Shown here in pieces: positions 33,639 to 46,700 of a stretch of 64,000 nt of DNA. Numbering within the stretch: position 1 is the stretch's first letter; the number at the start of each line of letters is the position of its first letter. The position numbers and the translations under genes were made by a program. The notes beneath the pieces are model-generated. The model did not search any database and had not been told where the DNA came from. It saw only the letters and a list, made by a program, of their open reading frames with translations. The DNA is from Hesseltinella vesiculosa (taxonomy: Eukaryota > Mucoromycota > Mucoromycetes > Mucorales > Cunninghamellaceae), in assembly GCA_002104935.1 (NCBI GenBank), contig MCGT01000055.1, positions 38,787 to 102,786 on the forward strand, written 5' to 3'.

Positions 33639-35398
33639 ATGAGAAATGTATATGTTGTTGGTGTGGGCATGACCCAATTTATCAAACCTCGCGCTACGAG
33701 AGAATACAATGGTAACGAAATCTTGCTCTGTAAAAAACCGACATTGATAAAACTGACGCGCCCTTCCTTGTTCGCAGAAATGGGCCTTGAAGCTGCAGTC
33801 AAGGCGTTGAATGATGCCGGCGTCACTTATGACCAAGTTCAATTTGCTGCTTGTGGCTACGTTTATGGCGATAGCGCCTGTGGCCAGCGAGGTACGCTAG
33901 CAATAAATCCACAGAGGCTATCGGTCAAGCCCGAAGGCACGTATTCACACTTTCTCATGCGCTTTTTCTTTTAGTGCTTTACCAGCTTGGCATGACCCAA
34001 ATCCCTGTGATCAACATGAACAATAACTGCTCGACTGGGTCAGCTGCACTCTGGCAAGCTAGCAGCGTCGTAGCCTCTGGCACGGTTGACTGCGCCTTGG
34101 CTCTAGGCTTCGAGCGCATGCAACGCGGCTCGATCACAGCGGTCTGGAATGACCGCCCGGATCCCCTTGGTAAATGGCTGAGGGTGGATAAACAATGTCG
34201 CGAGTGTGAACCATGACTTACCTTTTTTTGTTTGCACCTCTTCGTATAGGCCCTGTTAACGAAGTGATGCATCAAGCTCGCGGCAAAGATGAAAAGGCTT
34301 CCGATGCTATGCAGATTTTTGGCAATGCAGGCAGAGGTTACATTGAAAAGCACGGCGCAACCCCCGCCATCTGGCTCAGATTGCTGAAAAGAATCACAGA
34401 CACAGGTAAGACGAAAAACACGGAAGGTGACACATTCTGACCAATTTATTTTTTTTTTTTTCACGAAAGCGCAAAGAACCCTTACTCGCAATTCCGCGAT
34501 GTCTACACCTTGGAGCAAATTGAACAATCACCCATGCTGTTCTATCCTTTGACCAAACTTCAATGCTGCCCTACGTCTGATGGGGCCGGGGCTGTGATTG
34601 TTGCTAGCGAAGACTTTGTCAAGAAGCATGGCTTGGAAAACCAGGCTGTCCAGATCCTTGCCCAGGAAATTGCCACCGACTCACCCAACATGCTCAGCGC
34701 TGACTCCATCGAATGGGCAGGCGCTGATATGACCCGCCGCGCTGCTGCCCAAGCTTTCAAGAAGGCCGGTATCACCCCCAACGACGTCCAAGTGGTGGAA
34801 TTACACGACTGTTTCTCGGCCAACGAGGTATTTTCTAAGCTATAAGAGGGGGGAAAATCCAGGTAGCCGTTGCTCATCCTATTTTTTTTTCTTTCTCTCC
34901 GTAGCTCATCACCTACGATGCTCTCGGTCTGACGGCGCCAGGAAAGGCTCATACATTGATCGACAGCGGTAACAACACTTACGGTGGCAAGTTCGTCGTC
35001 AATCCCTCAGGTGGTTTAATTTCCAAGGGCCATCCGTTGGGTGCAACTGGCTTGGCCCAATGCACAGGTAAGATCAATGCAAAAAAAAAAAAAGCGGTGA
35101 AAGCGCCGGATCCTCACCACTCCCTATTTTTCATGGTCCGCTACCTGGAACAGAACTGGTCTGGCAAGCTAGAGGATGGGCTGGTGATCGCCAAGTGCCA
35201 AATGTCAAGTATGCTCTGCAACATAACTTGGGATTAGGCGGTGCTGTTGTTGTTAGTATCTACAAAAAAGCCAATGGTAAGGCGTGCCAACCCCGCACCG
35301 CCTATAACCCTGCTGTTGAAGCCCGCACCATCACTAAGGAAGACTTTCAAAAGGCTGCTTCCAAGACTCGTGCCCCCATTTTGGATGCTAAGCTTTAA
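33639..35398 (+). CDS. SCP2: SCP2-type peroxisomal thiolase, with a frameshift in exon 4
   Basis: Exons: 33639-33711, 33778-33891, 33975-34169, 34250-34405, 34470-34827, 34905-35067, 35154-35398. They give about 434 aa if the shift is corrected. The product fits the thiolase domain of SCPx, which cleaves branched 3-ketoacyl-CoA in peroxisomes. Seen: [11 protein letters not shown] start, nucleophile cysteine in NNNCSTGS (about residue 80), [22 protein letters not shown] and the C-terminal tripeptide AKL, a PTS1 signal. Exon 4 is one base short. The frame reading EKHGATPA must change at 34361-34369 to reach the expected [13 protein letters not shown], and the downstream exons fit only the second frame. 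All other exons are clean, so this is either a sequence error or a very young null allele. No lipid-carrier SCP2 domain follows. Confidence 0.9.
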
Positions 35399-35951
35399 AC
35401 CCTATCTAATAGTTTATCCTCGTCATTACCGTACACTTAAACTAGAAATAAATGTCGCAATTGAGAAAAAAATTAAATTGTCGTAGGGAGGCTACAAGAG
35501 AAGGAAAAAACCGAGTCAGCTTAGAAAGAAAAATGGAATTTAGTACTGGTTTGTTCACTCTCCTCTTCTGTTTGCCGTTATTGCATTCCCATCGAAGCAC
35601 AATTTTATAATCCCTTAGTCTCTTCCATTCATTGACACTTGGAAAAAAAAAAAAAAAAAAAGAAACCAGTAATAAAACACGCCTTTCATCCAAGCAATTG
35701 ACTTTAATACAACGTTGATTCCCTTCAACCACGAGTAATCAGTTTGACAGGAAAATGGATACCCCATCAAAGGAGAATGTACAGTTTTCCATGGCAAAAT
35801 ATCAGGAGCAAAAAGAAATTCATTTATTTATTTTGTGCATTGGCTTAATTGCGGCGGTCGGAGCTCCCCTTTTGAGACATGAACGTCTGTTGGTGAGAAC
35901 TAACGCGGGAATCAAAAACTAAAACACATTCCATGAGCGTGGGCAACCTTA
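35399..35951. other. Spacer between the convergent thiolase and amine oxidase genes
   Basis: AT-rich sequence with an A run of about 18 at 35643-35660. Open frames on the minus strand here show no motif or splice logic. I see nothing else in it. Confidence 0.5.
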
Positions 35952-37997
35952 TCAGACGACATTACGCTTGACTTGCACGCCTTTGGCTTTAGCATTAAAG
36001 ATCTTTGGGTAGTAAGTGGCTGTGGGACATCTCTTCTTGATACATTGGTTGATGTTAGAAGCAGCACTGGCACCGGTGAACCAAGCGCCTTGGAGGAAAC
36101 CCTGGGTGGAAAGAAAGGATGTGAGAAGTGAACTCAAGGGGTGACGTAGGTGCGCAATACTTACATAGTATCTCTTGGACATGGCTTCACCAGCAAAGAA
36201 CACACGGTTGTTCAGAGGAGCTACCATGTTCTCATGGTGCTGATCAAGTTCACCAATAGGCCAGTTGCTGTAGGAACCTAAGAGTGGTAATGAAAAGAGC
36301 GGATCAATACCCGCTGGATTTTTTTTTTTTTTTTTTGCCTGGTTGGCTTACCTCGGAAGAGGGGGTCTTGGGTCCATCGAGGAACAACGATACCAACGGG
36401 TTCAGGGATGTCGTTGCCATACATCTTCTTCAAGATTTCCATGGCTTCGGCTTGGACTTGGCTGTCGGTCAAAGATTCAACATGATAAGCATTATCTTGG
36501 AAGTTAGTCACCATGAAGATATAGTTGTCTTTCTTGTTGGGGAAGTAGCCAGGGGCATTCATGTTTTGCCAGGCGCTGTAGAGACCGCTGCGGTTAGGGT
36601 TAGCATACAAAGTCATTTCGACATCGTCCCAGAACTTCGTGGGGAATTCCAAAAAGACCTTGGTGTAACTACGAAAGAAAGAATCAGCAAAGCTCTGTCT
36701 TCAATTTTTTTTAAAAAAAAAAAAGGACGTACGTGGCCATGTGGAAACCATAGAGACCTTCCACCTTCCAGTCAGGCAATTCAGGAACCCATTCAACATC
36801 ACGATGTTGAAGCACACCCAACCTGAAAAAAAAAAAAAAAAGTGGGTCGGCTTGCTTCCCTCATTTCAAAGCTAGCAACATACGAGAAAGTGGTGATGGC
36901 ATAGTCAGCAATGATGGTGTCTTTGTCGGTGGTGATGGTGACGCCTTTGTTGTTATAGGCAATGGATTTGACTTTAGTGTTGAGCATCAAGCGCTTGTCG
37001 CCCTTTTTGAAAACGCGTGCGGCTTCCTGTTCAAAGATATATTTGAAACCACTATGTAAAAAAACGAGCGAGTGAATGGGCGTCCTCGGTCAGTACATGC
37101 GAGGCTTTTTTTAAGTTTACCGTTGATCAATGACCATGAGATTTTCGCCAGAATTAGGTCCAAAGTCGGTCACATAAGAAGCTTCACCGTTCAAGGAAGA
37201 GAATTCCAACGAGCCCACTTCAGCAGTTTCACCCGTTTCCAAGTCGTAGCCAAAGGATTCAATGGCGTTATCCATAGGCGTCTTTGGAATCCAGCCATTG
37301 ATAGCCAAAGCAGCGCGGCTGGAGAGGTCAACTTGGTTAGCAGCGAGACGTTTGACTAGAAGAAAAAAAAAAGGGGTAAGTCACTGTATTTCTCCTATTT
37401 TCTAATCAAACATACGGCCCATATCTTGCATCTTGCCACGGATGTCGTTGAATCTAACAAAAAAAAAATCAGCCCAATGCAAAAAACTTCTTTTCCAAAG
37501 ATCGGTTTCCTTTCTTTTTCATCGTCAAAGCTTACTCGTTCATTCTGTCGGTAGCATTCACCTTTTTACCGTGTTCGTCAATGTAGGCCAAGTCACTGCT
37601 GGAGGTGACTGCAGTCTTCAAATCATACTTCAGTCTAAGTTGATTGATGGGGTTGGTGCCAGTGCCTTGGACCCAGTTACAACCAATTTCAATCGTGGTG
37701 TTGCCGAGCTTGGCAGTTTGAGCTCTACCTGCAGGGGGTGGAAAAAAAAAAGGTGAGCCATTTTTTCCAGAGGTGATCGTTTTACTGCAAAGAGTGGTTC
37801 TTCTTTTTATTTAACTTACCACCCACGACATCGCGAGCTTCAACCATAACAAAGTCGTTCATTCCATTCAAGGTGAAGTTCAATGCCGCGGAGATACCAG
37901 CCACACCGCCACCCAAAATCGCCACTTTGGTATGGATGGTTTCGGCAAGTGCGCCGACGGACAAGGTTGCGAGTGCAATGACTCCAAAGGTTTTCAT
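35952..37997 (-). CDS. Secreted FAD-dependent amine (polyamine) oxidase
   Basis: Nine exons on the minus strand: 37997-37820, 37728-37536, 37453-37416, 37355-37121, 37051-36884, 36822-36733, 36668-36352, 36277-36165, 36101-35952. They give 493 aa with consistent phases. Residues 1-18 (MKTFGVIALATLSVGALA) form a signal peptide. The dinucleotide-binding loop is AILGGGVAGISAA with the acidic VMVEARD end. The conserved GCNWVQGTG, TFSLGVLQ and C-terminal FFAGEAMS and GFLQGAWFTG flavin-binding stretches are present. Family role: oxidative deamination of polyamines with release of hydrogen peroxide. The tail ends KRNVV and has no peroxisomal signal, fitting secretion. The substrate cannot be assigned from sequence; related flavin amine oxidases remain possible. 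Confidence 0.9.
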
Positions 37998-39924
37998 GCT
38001 GATGATAAAAAAAAAAAAAGTTTGGAAAGGAGAGGAAAGGATTCGATGAATGAGAAAAATCCAAATTACCGAGATTCAACTACAATGCTTTTATATCTGT
38101 CTTTTTTTACCGCGTTTCACAAGCCCTGTAATTGCCTGAACGTCCCGTCGAAAAAAAAAATTGGATCATGTTTTTGGTCCGCCTTGGCAACTTTTTGTCC
38201 AAATCTAAGCAAAAGATTACCGGCAACGGTGATCTCTGTGAATGTTTCGCCGGTGTCCAATAAGAAAAATCATCGCACACAACCTCGTAAAAAAAAAAAT
38301 AATAATAATAATAAAAAGGTCATGTACGCCCCAGGTCTACCCCACATGAGCCAGTAGCACATTTATTAATGAAACTACTCAATGACGCCCTCATGGCAAT
38401 GACGCATACATGACAATGGAACTCTATTATTCAGTTATCGCGCTTTTTACCACGGTCCACGGCGCACTTTATGTTGGTAAACCCGAGAGTGTGCCAAAAC
38501 AAGAAAACGAAAGAACCATATCATCGTAGTGCAAAGACCGATATGTCTTTTTTTTTATCCCACACGTGACGTATCTGTCAATTTGGTGAATGAAAATCTC
38601 GATGACTGGTAAACGACTGGTAAAATGCTGGGAAAAATTCTTACCAAAATCGAAAGACGGTCAGCCGAAAGTCGGCGCAGGTTACTCGTTGGGATTTCCG
38701 TGGTAGAATGTCGAGATAAGAGCTAATCTTATCATACTAGCATCGCATTTCCAGCCTTGCCAGAGAGGTGCACCGGACGCAGGCAAAATAAGAGCGATGC
38801 AATGGCATTGGTGAGCCTTACTTGCCGAATAAGCATGCTTGCAGCAATTTTTTTTTTGTAACTGCTAATATATTTTCTTGTACGTGCGAAAGCTAAAGCA
38901 AGTCCGTGCGAAATTTGCCTACTGAACGCAAGTACAGCAGCAATTACATTATCGTCCAAACTCCAGCAGCTCCAGTGCTCTCCAGCCCGTCCAAAGTCCA
39001 GCGATTCACCCAACTGCAATGATAAAATCTGATTTGCATGCACTAGATTATATTCTACCGCGCTTGATTTTACATTCGGGCGCGATGAAAAATAATTTAG
39101 CGGTTCGATTGGTTTGCCTGCTAAAAATTGCCATAAATGGTGCGTCACGTGGATGGAAGTGATGCAAATAAGTTGCAACGATCTCTGCAGCATTCTCAAA
39201 CCAGCATATCGCAACATGGCTCGCCAGCTGCAACAAGTCAGGAGCGCTGCGAAAGCCAAAATTCGAGATTGATGGATTGCTAGCCGAGCTCACCATCGCA
39301 TGGACATCCACATGAAAAAAATCTGAACTTCTGTGGGTCTGTGGACTCGGTGCCAACCAATCGTTTGGACCCGCCCGCAAAGCAGCAGCTAGGTCTGTGA
39401 AGCCTGCCTTGAGATTCTTGAACACCTTGCCAATATCTTAAAAGGGCACGGTGGTGGCTCTGTTACATCAATATGATAAAGTGTGCTGTGCCCACGCTCA
39501 CCGGCACATACCCCGAGAATAGCCAAAACAAGAAACGGGAAACCTAATCATGATTGTGCAACACCAATCGGATTTGTTTGTCGCACTTTCCTGGTCTGTC
39601 ATTTTGGAGAAGGGAAAGTGTCAATGAATTGCTGAAATACGAAGCAGAGAATGGATGGGATGGCTCAAGGTCTAATTTTTCCTGTCTTTACTCTCCTTCC
39701 TCCTTCTTCCCTCCCCCGCTTATAAAAATGGCGAGACCATGCCGTTTGAACGTCTTTATCATGATTCCAATGAGTCTTGGCTGTCCAAAACTGTGTAGCC
39801 AGAGACGTTTGTCCAACGCAGAAAAAGATGAGATGAAAAAAAAAAAAAGATCCATTGGGTAAGAGATTCAGTGAGGCTGATGACACGGGTTCTGACCAAC
39901 ATGGTCTTTCATTGGAATGTGATT
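37998..39924. other. Intergenic region without a supported gene
   Basis: Sequence between the amine oxidase start and the FHIP copy. Two open frames on the minus strand (38732-39259 and 39048-39425) and a plus frame at 39554-39862 overlap and lack splice continuity or motifs. They may be worn element remnants. There is an ATA/AAT microsatellite-like stretch near 38290-38315. Confidence 0.5.
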
Positions 39925-40765
39925 CCTGGTCAGGCCGCTGTTGGGTTTCTTCTCTTTCTAATTTATTGGTATAAATAAAGTGGATACACAGCTAGAGATA
40001 GCAGACGAGAACCACTGGCGGCAACCGATCGGCTACGAGGGGCATTGGGTGTTGTACGGTCGATCTGGCCAAACAACAAGGATTGCCATCGTTGGTGGAG
40101 CATTTGGTCAAAGCCATCCATCTCTGATCGATAAAAGACCACTTGCTGCTTAGCGCGCGTAGCAGCGTAAAGAAGGACGGGAATGATTTGAATTGAACAC
40201 AAAATCGGACCATTGGGGAAAAAAAAAGCTGTCAAGGTTGGGTTTTTTAACTCCGTCACTTGCCATCCAATGGGATTACGTTGTCGTCTGGGGCAAATGG
40301 CGGCCGATGCCAAAATCTATGGAGCGGTCGTCATCCTCACTCTTCGTTGATCTGATCTTCAATGGTCAGCGATTGAGAAAAATGGGCATAGATGTCCTTG
40401 CCCTGGATCTTGGCCTCATCCTCCAGCCGAGCCAAGGTGTTGGAGGTGGTGGTGCTAGAAGCTGGGGTGCTGGTGGGTGTGGTCATGGTGGTGTTGCTGT
40501 TGGTGGTGGAGGTGATGTTGCTGGAGTCGAGGATCAGGATGCCGTCGGGTTTGGTTTGGCCCCTTTCTTGAAAAGCAATCCAGCCTTCCAGGCTGCGATA
40601 GGGACAGAGTGCCAAGGCGGAGATGACGCCGGCCAGGGCCAGGTTCAATGCAGACGACTGGGCGAAAAAATGGCTAAGCAAGCCAAGCAGGGTTTGCATC
40701 AGAGGGTTGGTTGGCTGGATGGGCGGTGGAAGAGATGGTGATGACGATGGGTCGGCAGTTGAAGG
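39925..40765 (-). pseudogene. Truncated duplicate of the FHIP gene 3' half
   Basis: This is a partial copy of the FHIP gene at 43765-47150. Positions 39925-40011 match the parent's 3' flank and stop region (43695-43780). Positions 40012-40763 match parent 44400-45163, including the last intron, so the copy is DNA-based. The parent's roughly 615 bp in between (43781-44399, most of the last exon) are missing. Coding identity over RSLEGWIAFQE and NTLARLEDEAKIQGKD is nearly perfect, so the copy is young. The frame is broken after the intron, and no promoter or start is present. Confidence 0.85.
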
Positions 40766-41022
40766 CAGAGTGCGGAAGTTGAATAAGGCCATCCAATTTC
40801 TTCTCGTTTTGAGAAAAAAAACCCAAACGCTGTGCAGTACTTTTGAGCGAGAGAATCGATGTGAAATTTTCTATGGGTGCGCAAATGCATAGATCATGAT
40901 GGTGGTGAAAAAATCAGGTCGATCGGTGAAGGTTACTCAGCCAACGTTTAATCAGTTTCGGTTTGTCACCTGTGATCCTCCAGCTAAAAAATTGAAAAAT
41001 CGACCTTTTTTTGCCAGGGGAC
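40765..41022 (-). repeat. Dispersed repeat, copy 3
   Basis: Begins exactly where homology of the FHI pseudogene to its parent stops. It matches 32836-33100 in reverse orientation and 2780-2985 in the same orientation, ending in TTTTTTGCCAGGGGAC. Its position suggests the repeat marks a breakpoint of the duplication. Confidence 0.65.
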
Positions 41023-41103
41023 TGACTGCAAGGCGGGCGACCGCAGTTTAATAATTTTATTTTTTTCCTCTTTTCTCTTTCCTGCACTTCCCTTTTTCAT
41101 TTA

Positions 41104-43132
41104 GGACATTGGTTGGGGAAGGATCGCAAACTTGTATTAAATGTAAGTTGGAATTCGACAATGCAACCAAATGTACGACGCATTATCGAAATTATCATCT
41201 AGAAATCCTCACCGTAAAATACAAGTGCCAATGTACATGTACGTTGCTTCTGGCCACTTTTCTGACTTTTTTTGTCTCTCTCTTTTTTGAATTGTAATAG
41301 AGAATGTTCAGTCCATGGTTCTGAAAAGGGATCCCATTACTGGTGAATATATTTGTCCCATTTGCAAACATTCATTTGTTGTCACTTCAAGCTGTGTTTC
41401 GCACTTTGGCCGTTGGCAGGGCATGTGCACATCAGGTAAAAAACAAGCTTCTCATATTTTCTTTCTCACGTCGTGACTTTCTAGATATTTCTGACCCCAG
41501 CGATGAAGAAATTGACAATCTGGTCGATGCTACTGTTGTAATTTCTCCACCAGTCATGCCATTACCCCTAACCCCTATCACGCAATCAGCCCGTCAAACC
41601 TATGATGAAGGAATCATCGATGCCTGCCTATCTCATGACGCGTCGCAGGACGAAAAGAAAAGGAATATCTGGATTGTGGATGCTCTTGGATTGCAACCCG
41701 TTTCCCTGATCGATAACAACAATGTAGAACAGACCGCCCTTGTGCACTAGATCCGCGCCCCAGTACCTTCTAGATCAGCACCCATCTCGTCTGTTCCGAC
41801 TCAGCAATCTCGATTTTGGTACCAAGCGCATCTACGATCATCCTAGTAGTGAAACCAAGAAAACGAGAAACGATCATGCATCAACCCTATCCTTACCACA
41901 TGATGGCCCTTTCCCCCGCGAACTTGGAAATCAAACATTCATTGAATTGGACAACCACTCTGGCAAGATGCTGAACAGTTCCTGGCGGTTGCCCCCCAAC
42001 TACGACATGCATACGCTCAGCTTCTTGCAGGCGCCATCATCACGAATGTGTTCAAGCAAGCAGTCATCCTGAACACAGTCGACGTCTATGGCCGAGCTGC
42101 ACCCAAAACGCCCATCCTGTCGCTAGTGGACCCTGGGTTACCACCCCACCAGCATCAACATACAAATACCCAACGCAGAGGCCACGAACACGGCAATCAA
42201 CCAAGCATTCGAAGAACGAGCCAACAGTCGGAAGTCGCCCTCAAGTTGGTGCGACATCAGCTCGCAGTTATTGCTGTCCAATTTATCAGCACCACCCATC
42301 CAACCATTACAAAGGAAAATTTGAACAAGGCGTTTGGTTCTCAACAAGACCAAAAGCTGGACTCTGCAATGAAATTAATTATGGGTCTCATTGGTACTAG
42401 TGACAGCATCAACATCCTGGGCAACAAAGATCTTGCTGTCACTATTCCGAGATTTTCTCTGGGCAAATCATCGTCGAAACAAGGTATGGGAAGCCTATAA
42501 CAAAAGACCTTGGGGTGACAGCGTCGTCGCTTTTCCTACTGCCGCCACGCTGAAGAGCAGTTTTGGGTCTGTTGATCTCGGGTTGGCAGCTATTGGGCGT
42601 TTGAAGCTGGCCCCCCTCGTCCTCTTAATTGGATCTACATCCTGCCTTAACATACCAGGAAAGTGAACACACACAACATTGGCCGACGACCGGATTGTAT
42701 TTGTACCCACCGTGGAAACGGATCCTCAAGACGTTACGCAAGCTCAGGATAGACAAGGTAACATCAGCAATTCTGGTAACACCACCCTGGCCCACGCAAC
42801 CATGGTGGCCAGCCGTCCTGAGATGCAAGGTTGGACCTCCCCTTTTCATAAGATCGAAGCAAGGAAGGAGCCTCCATCACCTTGTCCGACGCAGGACTCC
42901 TCAACTCAGGAGCATGAACAACCACCAACTGATCAACCGCTGGTCTCCTGATCCCAGGAGCATGGACAACCGACTTGCAAAGAGGATATCGATGACAGTT
43001 TTATCATCAAGCAGCTACACAGCAACGTGGTTTCAACCTTGAAACGGCTTGCCGATGATTACACCAAGCTTGAACAATTTTACGCAAAGAAACGGAAAAA
43101 AACGGTTTTGTTAAAGAAACAGTTTGAATAAA
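41104..43132 (+). pseudogene. Broken zinc-finger gene of an unknown repeat-type family
   Basis: Coding-like blocks occur in order in changing frames. An early block has cysteine/histidine spacing like a C2H2 finger (CIKCKLEF..H..H). After an intron, CPICKHSF..H-FGRWQGMC is spliced in phase to DISDPSDEEIDN and runs to a stop at 41750. Further blocks in other frames follow at 41750-42070, 42048-42500 and 42480-42665. The last block (about 42950-43132) ends in a coiled-coil tail (LKRLADDYTKLEQFYAKKRKK). At least four frame changes or stops separate the blocks. I do not recognise the family; the fingers plus decay suggest a mobile-element or lineage-expanded gene. Confidence 0.5.
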
Positions 43133-43764
43133 CTGCCCTGGCTTACCCTCACATTATGATCGATGTTGAGCCTTCGAATTATGATTGTGAATATGACATG
43201 AGAGGGCCTGGTAATCATTTCCGTAGCTGAAAAAAAAAATAGGCCAATCGTTTCCCATTGCCAAAAGCAAAGCGAAGAGCTTGATAAGTTTTGACGCTTA
43301 CTTGATAACTGTGAATAGCCATGGTTGCAAGCTTTCGAATGGAATCAAGAGGGCGAAAGCAAGAGTGCACCATTGTTGTTTAATCGCGATGAAAATGACC
43401 ATTTTTAGCAGGCTCTTTCCCGCTCTTTTTTGGTCGTTTGGTTTTTGTTCAGCCGATAAAAGGGTAGTGAGGGGCACTTGGTGAGGTATTCTTATTTTGT
43501 TTAAAAGATGAGGATCAAGGCTATTTGCATGCATGAACAATGTAACAAATGTGCGAAACTGACCGAGGAGCTGGCTTCTGGAGTTTTCTATGGCTTCTTC
43601 ATTCTGCATGGCTGGGCGGGGAAAAAAAGTGCGGACCTGAAGGTGCGGATGAAAGCATAGATGAGCTCTGGTGAGAGCATTAGTGTAAATTTGAATCCTG
43701 GTCAGGTGTCTGTTGGGTTTCTTCTCTTTTTAGTTTATTGGTATAAAATAAAGTGGATACATAG

Positions 43765-46700
43765 CTAGAGATAGCAGACGTGGTCGATGCCATTGGAACG
43801 ACGCACGTGGATGACGGCAACAAGCTCCTTGATGGCTTCTTCTAGGATGACGACATTGTTCAGTAGCATGGAAAGCGATATTTCGGTAGACTTGTCGAGG
43901 CGGCGCGCTTGGGACGGGTTGGCAGCCTTGGGGGCAAAGGTGTCTTCGTCGTCTTGGTCTAGATCCAAAATGGGCTCTTCGGGTTCGACGACAAAGTTGG
44001 ATGGGAACAACGGCTGCAGGCGTGCGTTGATGGTACTTCGGGCATGCACAGCCAATGGCGAGAGAGGGTCGAGGATACTGTTGTCTGTGGCAGGGCTAGT
44101 CAGGCTGGAGGTAAGACCAGCGCTGGCGTGGTTGGCCGGTGCAGCGGCATCCATGGACAGCATGGAAGACGAGGACGCTGTCATGCGTGTGGACGAAAAT
44201 GAGGCCATGGCGGCGGCCGTAGTCGTGGATGACAACGACTTGGACGGGTTTGGTGAGGAGGGCGAGACAAGTGACAACGGCGCGATAGAGGCTGCTGAAG
44301 GTCGCTTTTTACGCTGCTGGTACGACTGTTGCTGGTGGAAGAGAGTGGAGGGTGTATGGGAGGATGAAAACAAAGGTGGGGGAGGCGAGGCCAAAGTGAG
44401 ACTACTGGCGGCAAGGGATCGGCTACGAGGGGCATTGGGTGTTGTAGGGTCGATCTGGCCAAACAGCAAGGATTGCCATCGTTGGTGGAGCAGCTGGTCA
44501 AAGTCATCAATCTCCGATCGATAAAAGTCCACTTGCTGCGTGAGCGTGCGTAGCAGCGTAAAGAAGGGTGGGAATGATTTGAATTGAACGCTAAATCGAG
44601 CCATGGAAAAAAATAGTTATAAGCTGTCAAGGCATTTTTTTTTTGTCCTCGCTCCCTTGCCAACCAATGGACATACCTTGTCGTCTGTGATAAATTGCGG
44701 TCAATGCCAAAATCTATGGAGCGGTCGTCATCCTCATCGTCTTCATTGATCTGATCATCAATGGTCAGCGACTGAGAAAAATGAGCATAGATGTCCTTGC
44801 CCTGGATCTTGGCCTCATCCTCCAGCCGAGCCAAGGTGTTGGAGGTGGTGGTGCTAGAAGCTGGGGTGCTGGTGGGTGTGGTCATGGTGGTGTTGCTGTT
44901 GGTGGTGGAGGTGATGTTGCTGGAGTCGAGGATCAGGATATCGTCGGGCGTGGTCCGATCGCTTTCTTGAAATGCAATCCAGCCTTCCAGGCTGCGATAG
45001 GGACAGAGTGCCAAGGCGGAGATGACGCCGGTCAGGGCCAGGTTCAATGCAGACGACTGGGCGAAAAAATGGCTAAGCAAGCCAAGCAGGATTTGCAGCA
45101 GAGGGTCGGTTGGCTGGATACGATGACGGAAGAGATGGTGATGGCGATGAGCCGGCAGTTGAACATCACCTGCTTGTTTTCTTCGCTTGAGCGTCTCTTG
45201 TTTTTGCTCGGGTCGGAGGCGTCCGTATTTGAAGCTGCGGCGGCGCTCGGCTTTGGTGAGTGTTGGGCCTGGCTGCGCGTGGGTATCCTTTTGCTTGTTG
45301 ATCATATGCTCGTAGCACCAGTCAGAGTCGATGAGGGATTCGATGTCGGTGAGGTAGTGCTCATAACCCAGGGTGAGGAGGTCGTCGGAACGTGAGTGGT
45401 CGATTGCCGAAATCAGGGAAAAGTAAAGCTCGATTTCACGCAGGTGGTGTGAGACAATGGTGGGCGCCATGGATTTCTTCTTGGAGTCGCCGGCGGGGCT
45501 GAGGGCCGGGTCGAGGCCAGGCACGGAATAGGCGGGCGGGTGGAGGGACGAGGAGTCGTCGGGATAAATGGTCAACAGCTTGAGGGAATAACGGCAATGC
45601 TTGGTGATGAGGGTCTTGAGCAGCTTGAGGGTGGCAATGACGGTGGGCTGGGAGCTTGATTTGAGGCGGCTGAGGATCAGGTCCTTGAGAGTGAAGCGGT
45701 CGGCAGCTGTGAAATAAGGCGAGCTCTTAAACTGATCAAACTCAATACCAGCAAAGACGTTGCTGTTCGCATGGGGCATGGTGTCCGTGCTGGGGGTAGG
45801 TGGCAGGTCATTTTCATCGTCCATGAGGAAGCGAACCACAAGGTCGGCCAGGTCTTCTTGCTGCAAGGTCTGGAGGATGAGGTCAATGTAAGTGATGACC
45901 GCCACGGCTGAGCCATCGATATCCGAGCATTCAAGGATGGATGGGTATAGGATGTTTTGCAAAAAGAAGGTGCGAATGCTTTGCAAGAGGCGGAAGGAGA
46001 TGTCTTGGTTGGGGCAGCGCGTCAGTACATCCTGGCAGAAATCAAGGAGCTTGAGAAAAGCGTCGAGCTGGAGCTTAAAGTCAGCATTGTTGGAGTAGAT
46101 CACGCCTAGACCCGAGGGCATGGCACGTGGATCGAGATCTTGGCCAAGAAGGTAGGTGGCAGGATGAGTGCTCAGCTCAGAATCGCTCTTGATGACAAGT
46201 TTACGGGGCAGTTGCGAGTACAAGGCTCCTAGGCCAGCAGCCATGATTGTGGCAAAATCAGATTCCAAGATAAAGTCACCCAGCTGGTTGGTGGCCATCT
46301 CCATCAAAAACAGTAGACCGGTGCGTGCAAAGTCGCCCGAGCGGCCTTCGCGGTGGACGAATCGCAGCAAGTACGTGAAAAGCAGGAATTCGTATTCGGG
46401 CTTCTTGACAGGGGCAGGAGAGTCGTGGAGCTGGACAGGGGGAGGGAGGCCATCGGTCGACAAGGAGGAGGAGGAGGAGGAGGCGGAAGGGTGGGAAGTC
46501 TCGTGCGAGGGCTTTTGCGGCGTAGTGAGCCATTGCTTGTCATGGAAAAAAATGTTAAGAAGAGCAGGAAAGCCATGGATCTTTGAGCAAATGATATACA
46601 TCAGGTCGACAAGGTCTTCGTGGTAGGTATCGCTCTGACGGTCGTCCAGGACACAGAAGCGCAGGAGTTTGATAGTGGGTTTGTGGACGGCATTGTGGAC

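Noticed and set aside
38732..39425. Two overlapping minus-strand open frames
   Set aside because: Different phases of the same DNA, no consistent splicing and no recognisable domain.
43787..44524. 245-codon open frame on the plus strand
   Set aside because: Antisense to the last FHIP exon; low-complexity and explained by the sense coding sequence.
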